Positions 52,004 through 60,800 of a DNA stretch of 64,000 nucleotides are shown here, piece by piece; the first letter of the stretch is position 1; every line of letters starts with the position of its first letter. The notes beneath the pieces are model-generated. The model was not told where the DNA came from and did not search any database. It was given only the letters and a program-made list of their open reading frames with translations. Location: contig NZ_CP136594.1 in assembly GCF_032852305.1 (NCBI RefSeq), positions 2,765,501 through 2,829,500 of the forward strand, written 5' to 3'. A program made the position numbers and the translations under genes. This DNA comes from Parasphingorhabdus sp. SCSIO 66989. GTDB lineage: Bacteria > Pseudomonadota > Alphaproteobacteria > Sphingomonadales > Sphingomonadaceae.

Positions 52004-53046
52004 TCCTTGCGCACCAGATTGTGGCGTTTCATTTTTTCAACAAAGGTCGTGCGCTCCAACTGCACCAATCGCGCAGCAGCAGCCACGACGCCATCGGCTT
52101 GGGCCAAGGCCATGCTGAGCAGACGCCGCTCCTCCTGCAGCAGATGCTCTTTCAAAGAAAATGCGGGTGGCAGTGCATCTTCAAGACTATCGCCACGCAT
52201 AGTCGCCAATTCAGCTTTTCCTGCTGCAGCCGGAAAAGGCTCAATCTTTGCCGAAATCGCTCCCGGATGATGTCCATGGTGCATCAGCTTTGCAATCTGC
52301 TCTGCGCCGATAAGATCATCAGGGTATATAATCTTGGCGCGCATCACCACATTGCGCAATTCGCGCACGTTTCCAGGCCAGTCATGGTCTTGAAGATAGA
52401 GCATGGCTTCACGGGTAAAGCGCGTAAAAGACTGAGAGCCATCCTTGTTACACAGGAAATGCCGGATCAACGGCTCAATATCATCGCGACGCTGATTGAG
52501 AGCGGGCACACGCAAGGGCAAGACGCACAGGCGATAGAACAGGTCTTCGCGGAACTCGCCTTTGCCGATCCGCGTTTCGAGACACTGGTGCGTTGCTGCA
52601 ATCATGCGGACATCGACAGCAATATCTTCCGCGCCGCCTACCCTGCGCACCTTGCCGTCTTCCAAAATGCGCAGCAGACGTACCTGCATCGCCGAGGTCA
52701 TTTCGCCGATTTCATCAAGGAATAATGTGCCACCGTCTGCGCGTTCAAAATGGCCCCGGCGCTGATTATCGGCACCTGTGAAGCTGCCTTTCTCATGGCC
52801 GAAAAACTCTGCTTCAACCAGATCCTTGGGTATAGCGCCGCTATTCACTGCGACAAATGCCTGATCCGCACGAGGAGAGACAGCATGCAGCGTGTTGGCG
52901 ATGATCTCCTTGCCGCAACCTGAGGGGCCGGTAATCAATACAGAGGCATTGGTCGCGGCGGCAAATTTCAGAAAGCATCGTACTTCGTGAATGGCTGCAC
53001 TGTTACCGATGATCGCCTGGTCAATCGCGATTTCGGTCTCTGGCAT
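51988..53046 (-). CDS. Sigma-54-dependent transcriptional activator (FleQ-like, no receiver domain)
   Basis: 352 residues from the ATG at 53046 (GGGGGA upstream); an open extension to 53085 has no ribosome site. Starts almost at once with the AAA+ domain: Walker A GPSGCGKE (about 33-40), GSFTGA (the sigma-54 loop, with Ser for Ala), Walker B TLFLDEI, and FREDLFYRLCVLPLRVP. The C-terminal helix-turn-helix (SMALAQADGVVAAAARLVQLERTTFVEKMKRHNL) resembles that of FleQ. No sigma-54 or sigma-28 site was found upstream, so it may be the top-level activator of the cascade. Confidence 0.88.
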   Translation of the reverse strand: MPETEIAIDQAIIGNSAAIHEVRCFLKFAAATNASVLITGPSGCGKEIIANTLHAVSPRADQAFVAVNSGAIPKDLVEAEFFGHEKGSFTGADNQRRGHFERADGGTLFLDEIGEMTSAMQVRLLRILEDGKVRRVGGAEDIAVDVRMIAATHQCLETRIGKGEFREDLFYRLCVLPLRVPALNQRRDDIEPLIRHFLCNKDGSQSFTRFTREAMLYLQDHDWPGNVRELRNVVMRAKIIYPDDLIGAEQIAKLMHHGHHPGAISAKIEPFPAAAGKAELATMRGDSLEDALPPAFSLKEHLLQEERRLLSMALAQADGVVAAAARLVQLERTTFVEKMKRHNLVRKEALAA

Positions 53047-53212
53047 ATTGCGTCCCCCATCATTATGACTGCATGGCTCTGGCATCGGGCCTAGGCAGCT
53101 TTTCTTTGCAGGCCGTTTAGCGGCTTAGGTAACATTGTGTAACGTAAGTTTCGTAAATGCAGGGTTAACCTCGCGGCAATTTCAGAACATGTTCACCGGC
53201 CCTGAAGCACAG

Positions 53213-53482
53213 CTAGGGTCAGGACCCATTAATCGCATGGATCGATGTGGCGTGCTGCGGGATTAGCTGTAAGGAGAGGCGTGCAGCAGGCAGTTATTCT
53301 GCCTGCAATCGCCTCGACGTAGCAGATCGCACGCAGCACGCCACCGCGCATCGGCTTGGTCAAAAAAGGCCAGATCGTCGTCGCTCAATCGTCCCATAGA
53401 ACCACTATGCTCCTCATTCGCTCCTATATCTGGCCTTTTCTGACCAAGTCTCGACCATGTGCTTAATGAGTCCTGACCCTAG
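53213..53482. mobile_element. 270-bp MITE-like element with nested hairpins
   Basis: Terminal inverted repeats of 20 bases with one mismatch (CTAGGGTCAGGACCCATTAA on the left; the complement of TTAATGAGTCCTGACCCTAG on the right), ending in CTAG or TA on both sides, which could be a target duplication. Inside are further inverted repeats: GTGGCGTGCTGCG/CGCAGCACGCCAC (53246-53258 and 53332-53344), GCAGGCAG-TTATT-CTGCCTGC (about 53287-53307), and TTGGTCAAAAAAGGCCAGAT/ATCTGGCC...GACCAA (from about 53357 to 53450). No ORF. It looks like a non-autonomous transposable element. The whole gap 53047-53781 has no gene. Confidence 0.65.
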
Positions 53483-53488
53483 GGAAAA

Positions 53489-53508
53489 GTGTCATATTTG
53501 GTTTACAC
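53489..53508. promoter_or_regulatory. Candidate regulator site GTGT-N12-ACAC upstream of the BLUF gene
   Basis: GTGTCATATTTGGTTTACAC fits the TGT-N12-ACA pattern bound by PpsR/CrtJ-type repressors, with one more symmetric base pair at each end. It lies 274 bases before the AppA-like gene and seven bases outside the MITE-like element. Only the symmetry is seen; no PpsR gene is in the window. Confidence 0.35.
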
Positions 53509-53781
53509 TTGTGCAGCCGTTCTATAGGCTACGAATCACCATCATTATTTGCATTGGTGGTCACAGCAGGAACTGACCGGAAGGGAGGCCGTGTTTGTTC
53601 CTTCGTTCGGTGAAACTGCGCTTTCACGATTGCTGCGGCTTTACTGTGTTGAAATCTGATGGTGACAAACCTCCGGCGCGGCGCGCTGGCGGAGACTCCA
53701 AGCGGAGCGCCTGTGGGGGGCGTAGATAACCGTTTCTAGCTTCCGAGGGCGCCTGGCCAGAGCGATGGCAGGAGAGGCGCG

Positions 53782-54828
53782 GTGACTATAGCCCAGATCG
53801 ATAAGCAGTCCGTCAAAGGGCCGGATCATAATGATCTCGCGATGCTGCTCTACAGCAGTTCCGCCACCCAGGAATTCGATACAAACAAGCTGGACCAATT
53901 GATCAGCAGAGCACAACGCCGCAACCATAGCATGGGCGTTACCGGTGCCGTTTTTTATGAGCATGGCCGCTTTCTGCAATGGCTTGAAGGCCCGGCCGAT
54001 GCAGTCGATACCCTTTATCATGATATCGGTCAGGACTCGCGCCACACCGATATAGAGATGGTCTGCTATGGCCGCACCGACCACAGGCTTTTCTCGCAAT
54101 GGGATATGCATCTGTTTGACAAGCGCGGCCAGATTGAGAAGGCGCTGGACGGCTTCTCTCCCAACCCGCTCTACTATGATGATAAACAGGCGATTCGAGC
54201 AGCCGCGCAAAATCTGTATCGCGGCAATGATGCGCCTTTTGCCGCCATGCTGGCCAGCAAAAACCATGTCTTGTCTGACGAGATTGCTTTGTGCCACACG
54301 CTTATGCGCGACTATAATCGCATGTGGCAGGCGGATATCTGCTCTGAATTTGATATCACGCTTGGCCTGACACAGTTGCTCGCCGCCTTTCGCAAATGGC
54401 GCCAATTTGAAGATGTGCCAGTTCCGGAACCCGGACGCCGCCCTTTGCTGGTGGTGACGCTTCCCGGCGAACCCCATATCGTCGGTGCAACACTTGCTTC
54501 AGAAGCACTGATTGATGCAGGTCGTGATGTCACACTGGAATTTCCGACAAGCTATCAGGCCTTGGGAGACACCGTCGCCCGCGCCAATTATGGCGGCGTC
54601 ACCGTGGTGACCAGCAGCGTCTTTTCGCGCGAGCACTGGACCCATAGAATGCACGACACAATCACCGCGGCGCGCAATGCCCTTGCCTCGGACAGCCGCA
54701 TCGTCAATTGCGGAAAATTCGGCTGTGCTTCGCCCAATCTTGCCAAAAAGACAGGATTCGACGCGTGCTGCTGTTCGGCAAATGAGCTTCCGGGGTTGTT
54801 CGGCGGGGTGTCCCACGGTCACCACTGA
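53782..54828 (+). CDS. AppA-like blue-light sensor: BLUF domain plus SCHIC/B12-binding-like domain
   Basis: 348 residues from GTG with GGAG upstream. Residues 19-115 form a BLUF (FAD-binding) domain with every key residue: Tyr24, Asn48, Gln66 (in GRFLQWLEG), Trp107 and Met109. These have exactly the spacing of AppA (21, 45, 63, 104, 106). A helical linker follows, then a Rossmann-like B12-binding-type domain starting LLVVTLPGEPHIVGATLASEALIDAGRDVTL (about 220-250), with His in the place used for heme or cobalamin in SCHIC domains. The tail has five Cys (310, 315, 329-331), another AppA feature. In Rhodobacter AppA opposes the repressor PpsR. Here no photosynthesis gene is in view. Confidence 0.85.
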   Translation: MTIAQIDKQSVKGPDHNDLAMLLYSSSATQEFDTNKLDQLISRAQRRNHSMGVTGAVFYEHGRFLQWLEGPADAVDTLYHDIGQDSRHTDIEMVCYGRTDHRLFSQWDMHLFDKRGQIEKALDGFSPNPLYYDDKQAIRAAAQNLYRGNDAPFAAMLASKNHVLSDEIALCHTLMRDYNRMWQADICSEFDITLGLTQLLAAFRKWRQFEDVPVPEPGRRPLLVVTLPGEPHIVGATLASEALIDAGRDVTLEFPTSYQALGDTVARANYGGVTVVTSSVFSREHWTHRMHDTITAARNALASDSRIVNCGKFGCASPNLAKKTGFDACCCSANELPGLFGGVSHGHH

Positions 54829-54894
54829 TCAGGCGATAACCTAATTGGCTTCGCCTATTCAGGCGTTCCACGTCATCGATTGGATCACATCGCT

Positions 54895-57800
54895 TTAGAA
54901 TTCTCCTGCAATACCGGCGCGAACTGCAGTGGAATTGCCGCCGGCATAGCTGACGCCAGCGGTGACAGCGAACGGTGTTTCGCTATCGAGGCGATGCATC
55001 AGGCCGAGGGAGAAACCTACTTCTCCACGATAGACCGCGAAGTTGCTGGCATAGCTTGTCTTTCCTACCTCACTCGGGAAATGCGGGTTTGCCTGTGCTG
55101 CTATCGCTGCAATTCCGCGCTGTGCGTCTCTGTCGACGGTATTGGCGAGATCAAAGGCCGCGACCATCTGCCCTTCCAGCGTAGCAACGCGTCCGTCCAG
55201 CTGGCCCAGAGAGGCCAGGCTGAGGCTGCTTGTCCCCAAATTGCCCATGGCATCGGTGGTGACCAGGCTGACAGCGCCTTGTTGCGCCGCGTTGCTGGCA
55301 TCAGACGTGATGCCCGCCGCGCGATAGGTGGAGACCTCTGAACCTAAGGCAATCAGGTTGGGCCGATCCGCAACAGCACCGGTACCAATGGCAACCGCAC
55401 CATCGGCTGTCGCCATGGCACCATTGCCTAAAGCAACAGCGCCATTGCCGTTGGCGACATTAAGGTTGCCGATCGCCACCGCACCCGTGCCGTTGGCGCT
55501 GTTGGTGGCGCCCAGAGCAACGGCTCCAGTGCCGGTTGCGGTATTGGGATTGCCGATAGCAACAGCACCATCACCGCTGGCCATATTGCTATAGCCGATT
55601 GAGACGGCCTGGCCGTCCTGTGCCATGGCCTGATAGCCGATTGCCACGGAACGATCGCCTGCTGCATTGCTCTCGCCTCCCAGTGCGACCGCATCCATGC
55701 CGGCGGCGCTGGCTCCGGCGCCGGTGGAGTTGACCGCGAGATACTCCAGTTCTTCGCTATTGGTCTCTGCCAGTGCCAGCGCTGCATCCGCGTCCAGTTG
55801 TGCCTGCATGGCTTCACTGCGTGCCGTATCGGCATCGGCCTGCGCTTCGACAGCACGCTCAAAGGCGGCGTCAGCCTGTTGCAATGCTTCAGCAGAGTCC
55901 GCGCCAGCCTGGGTTGCCGTCATCATTGCATCCCGTGCTTCATCGCGCGCCTGATCGGCTGTCTGCTGCGCGGTGGCAGCATTGGCAAAGGCATCATCGG
56001 CCCGCGCCTGCGCTGCAGCGGCGTCCGCCAGCGCCTGGGTCGCATCGCCTTGCGCATTGGCAGCGGCAGCGGCATTGTTGGCGATAAGGTCGTCTTGAGC
56101 CTGATTTTGCGCCAGCGCCGTATTCGCGTCCGCCAGCGCATTATCGGCAGTAGATTGCGCAGAGGCCGCATTGGTGATCGCACTATACGCGGTCGATTGC
56201 GCAGCCGCTGCATCGGACAGCGCCTGACTGGCATCATTTTGCGCGCTTGCGGCGGCCGCGCTGTTGCCAGCAATGAGGCCATCCTGCACGAGATTATGTG
56301 CCAAGGCGTCGTCAGCACTGGTTTGAGCATTCGCCGCATCGGACAACGCCTGGCTCGCATCGCTTTGTGCCGCATCGGCAGCAGCCTGAGCTGCGCTGGC
56401 CGAGCCCTGCACCGCCTTAAGCTGTGCCACATTGGCCGCGTCGCTATCTTGCACCCCGGAGGCCACATTGACAATCTGTCGTTCATTGCCCGGTGACCCA
56501 ATCGAAAGACTATTGGCACGATCAGCCACAGAACCCGCCCCCAGCGCGACCGAATTGACGACACCCATGCCGACATTCGCGCCATTGCCAAAAGCGATAC
56601 TGTTTGTACCGCCAGCGCCGACCAGAGCATTTGGTCCTATCGCAATGCTGCCATCTCCGGACGCCAGCGCGCCGGTCTCGGTCGAGTTTACATCAAAATA
56701 GGCGAGCTGAACGGCATTTGCATCGGCATCGGTCTGCGCATCTTGGGCCGCGCTCTGCGCATCCGCCGCATCGACCAGCGCCTGATTGGCATCGCTTTGC
56801 GCCGCATCTGCCACCAGTCGTGCGTCAGCCGCATTGTCCAAGGCCAGAGTCGCGTCCGACTGGGCTGCATCTGCGCTCATTTGCGCATCCGAGGCATCGG
56901 CCAATGCCTGTGTCGCATCCAGCTGCGCGGCGTCGGCAATCATTTGCACGCCATCCAGCTGAGCAAGATTAACGGCATCCGTGCCCTGTGTGCCTGCCGC
57001 AACATTAGTGATCTGCCGCTCGCTGCCGACTGCGCCAACCGAGAGGCTGTTTATGCGATTGGCTACCGAGCCATTGCCCAGAGCCACGGAGTTGTCGGCG
57101 GAGGCATCGCTAGCGCGCCCAATGGCTACAGCATCTGCACCAACTGCACTGGCGGCAAGGCCGGTGCTGTTAATCGCGATAAAGGCATTGCCGCCGGTCG
57201 AGACATTGGCAATCGCAGTATTCAACTGTCCGATAGTGGCCGCGTCATTATCATCCGTGCCGCCTGCGACGTTGACGATCCGGCGTTCATTGCCCGCTGC
57301 GCCGACGGAGACCGTATTGTCCTGATCGGCTATGGAACCGGCGCCGATGGCAACAGAGTTTGCGCCGGTTACGCTCGCCGCGCCTGTGCCATTGGCGGCG
57401 AAGAAAGCCAGCTCAGCCGCATTGCTATCCGCATCTGCCTGAGCATCGGCCGCATCCGCCAAAGCCTGTGTTGCATCGGACTGCGCTGCATTGGCGCTGG
57501 CTTGTGCATCAGAAGCATCGGAGAGCGCCTGTGTCGCGTCGCTTTGGGCGCCGTCCGCAGTGGTTTGCGCTGTTGCCGCATCTGCGAGAGCCTGGGTTGC
57601 ATCTCCCTGCGCGCTTGCTGCATTAATTAGGGCCTGATCGGCATCGCCTTGGGCAGTGTTCGCGCTGGTTTGCGCGGCGGCCGCATCGCTCAACGCCTGT
57701 GTCGCGTCCAGCTGCGCGGCATCGGCGATGGCCTGCACACCGTCAAGCTGGGTCAGATTGACTGCATCGGTGCCCTGTGTACCGGAAGCAACATTGGCAA

Positions 57801-60800
57801 TTTGCCGCTCGCTGCCGACAGCCCCGACCGAGACGGTGTTGGCCCGATCTGCGACAGCGTTGGCGCCAAGAGCAACAGAATTGATGGCATTGGCCTGTGA
57901 CAGCTCGCCAATCGCCACCGCATCCTCGCCCAATGCCACAGGCTGTGCGCCCGTCGAGTTGGCCACGATATAGTCGCTATCCGCTCCAGCCGAAACGCCC
58001 GAGATCGCGCTGTTGAGCTGGGCAAGGTTGACGGCATCTGTATCCTCTGTGCCGGCTGCCAGATTGACAATCTGACGCTCGCTTCCGGCGCTGCCAACGG
58101 AAACGGTGTTGGCGCGGTCAGCCACCGAAGCAGCGCCCAGGGCAACCGAATTGACCAAATTGGCTTGCGCATTTGCGCCCAAGGCAATGGCATTTTCAGC
58201 CGTAGCGCTGGTCAATCGACCGATGGCCACAGCGCTATCCGCTCCAGCTATGCTTTCCGCACCCAAACTCAGCGCGCTGGCGCCTGAGCTATTAGCTTGA
58301 ATGCCAAGAGCGACCGAGTCGCGACCACCTGCATTCGACGAGACCCCAATTGCCAAGGCATTGCTAGCGCTTGCATTCGCGGACGTCGCAATCGCTACGG
58401 CATTGCTAGCGCTAGCATTAGCACCAGACGAAATTGCCACCGAATTTGAGGCGCTTGCCTGCGATCCAACCGCAATTGCTACGGCATTGGTATCGCTTGC
58501 ATTCGCCTCAACCCCAATGGCGACCGCGTTTAGCGCGCTTGCCCGCGATAATTCCGCGATGGCCACGGCATTTAGCTCTGACGCTTGCGCCCCATCACCA
58601 ATGGCAATCGCATTCAGCCCCGTCGCTTGGGTCAATGATCCCAGGGCGATAGCGTCGGACGCGTTTGCCAATGCATCGATGCCAACCGCGATGGCAGAGT
58701 TGCCGCTCGCGCTGGAGCCAAAGCCACTAGCGATTGCGGCTTCGCCAGCAGCCGACGACAGCGTTCCAACAGCCAATGACTGAGCACCGATCGCCTGTGC
58801 ATCCTCGCCCAGCGCGATGGCATCATCGCCGGTTGCGCTGGGCTGCGCCCCGGTGGAATTGACATCGAGATAGTCGTCATCGGCGGTCGCAGCGTTGAGC
58901 TGGGCAAGATTTACCGCGTCGGTGTCTTCGGTTCCCGCGGCAACATTGACGATCTGGCGCTCGCTGCCTGCGGCGCCGACAGAGATTGTGTTCTCGCGGT
59001 CAGCTATGGCATTTGCACCGAGTGCGACTGATCCCACGGCATTGGCAGCTGTATCTGCGCCAAACGCCAAAGAGTTCTCCGCCGCAGCCAGGGCATTGGA
59101 GCCGAAACTGGCCGAATTCTCTGCTTGAGCGATAGACCTTTTGCCGATTGCGATAGCCTCGTCTGCTTCGGCAGATGCACCATCCCCAAGGGCAGTTGCT
59201 TCGACTCCCGCCGCGTTAGCGCCAGTGCCGATAGCAGTTGCAGTGGTTCCTGAAGCGATGCTTCCTGGCCCGATAGCAATACCGCCAGGTCCAGTTGCTT
59301 CACTTAATTGGCCAATTGCAATCGCCCCGGAAGCGGTGCTTCGCGCATTCGGACCGATAGCAGTGGCGAAATTCGCTTCGGCGATCGCCCCGAAACCAAA
59401 AGCTTGCGACTGCGCTCCGCTTGCCTCGGCCTGCGGACCCAGCGCAATCGCATTGAGACCACTGGCTATGGGCTGCCTCGCGGTAGAATTAACGTCGAGA
59501 TAGTCGTCATCTGTGGTAGCAGCGTTGAGCTGGGCGAGATTGACCGCATCGGTATCTTCGGTGCCGGCGGCGACATTGACGATCTGCCGCTCGCTACCTG
59601 CAGAGCCGACTGAGACCGTGTTCGCCCGGTCTGCGATTGAGGCCCTCCCCAGTGCGACCGATAATGAAGCATTTGCCTCCGCATCTCCACCAAGCGCCAC
59701 AGAGTTATCCGCCACAGCCAGCGCTTGAGAGCCGAGCGCAGTCGAATTACTGCCCTGCGCATTGGCATCATCACCAACAGCCGTTGCATTGTCTGCTTCG
59801 GCGATGGCCGAGCTGCCGATAGCAGTTGCCTGGAAGCCCATTGCATCAGCGCTGTTGCCAACAGCAAGAGCTCCAAAGCTGGTAGCAACGGTTCCAGACC
59901 CGATGGCCATAGCGCCAGTCCCATCCGATGTGCTGAGACGCCCCAGTGCGATGGAGTTTGAGCCACTGCTTGTTGCATCACGGCCGATGGCGATGGCACT
60001 TACTCCAAGCGCCTGCGCGCCATCTGTTCCGCTGTCTTCGCCATCACCGCCAATAGCAATGGCGCCATCCGCGGTGGCGTCGGACGCGCGACCTACGGCC
60101 ACTGCCTGTCGCCCTGTAGCTTGCGCGATGCCGCCAATGGCAACTGTATCGCCTCCACTTGCTACCGCAAGGGTGCCGAAAGCGACACTTGATGCGCCGG
60201 TCGCACTCGCTTCTGTGCCGACACTGGTCGCACCCGTCAAAGTTGCCACGGCCAATTGGCCGACAGCCACAGCTCCGGTGGCGCTGGCAACAGCATCAGC
60301 CCCGATGGCGGTCGCCAACCCGCCCGTTGCCTGAGCGCCCAGACCGTCGAGACCAGAGCTGTCGCCGCCGATGGCGACGTTACCTTCATCTGTAGCGATG
60401 CTGTTATTGCCGATGGCGATGGCATTGTTGGCATCGGCAAAGGCGTTGGTGCCCAGAGCGCTCGCATTGTCCGCGTTGGCAAAGGCATTGTTGCCCATCG
60501 CGCTTGCATTGATCCCAGTGGCGAAAGACCCTGTGCCGAACGCCAGTGAATTGGCACCAGGAGCTTGGGCGCCCGAGCCAAAGGCCTGAGCGGAGAGGCC
60601 GCTGGCTTGAGAGCCGGTCCCGACCGCAACGGCGAATACTCCGCTCGCATTGGCACTCCGGCCAAGCGCGATACCTTCTAAGCCAGCGGACGACGAAGCG
60701 GATCCAATGCTGATGGAATCGCCGCCTGCCGCTCTTGCATCGAAGCCCATGGCAAGCGATGCCTCGCCCCCGGCATTGGCCCGCCGACCAAAGGCTGCTG

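Noticed and set aside
53641-54477. Long minus-strand frame of 278 codons opposite the BLUF gene
   Set aside because: It is the complement of a gene with a clear BLUF domain and AppA-like tail, has no recognisable domain and no ribosome site.
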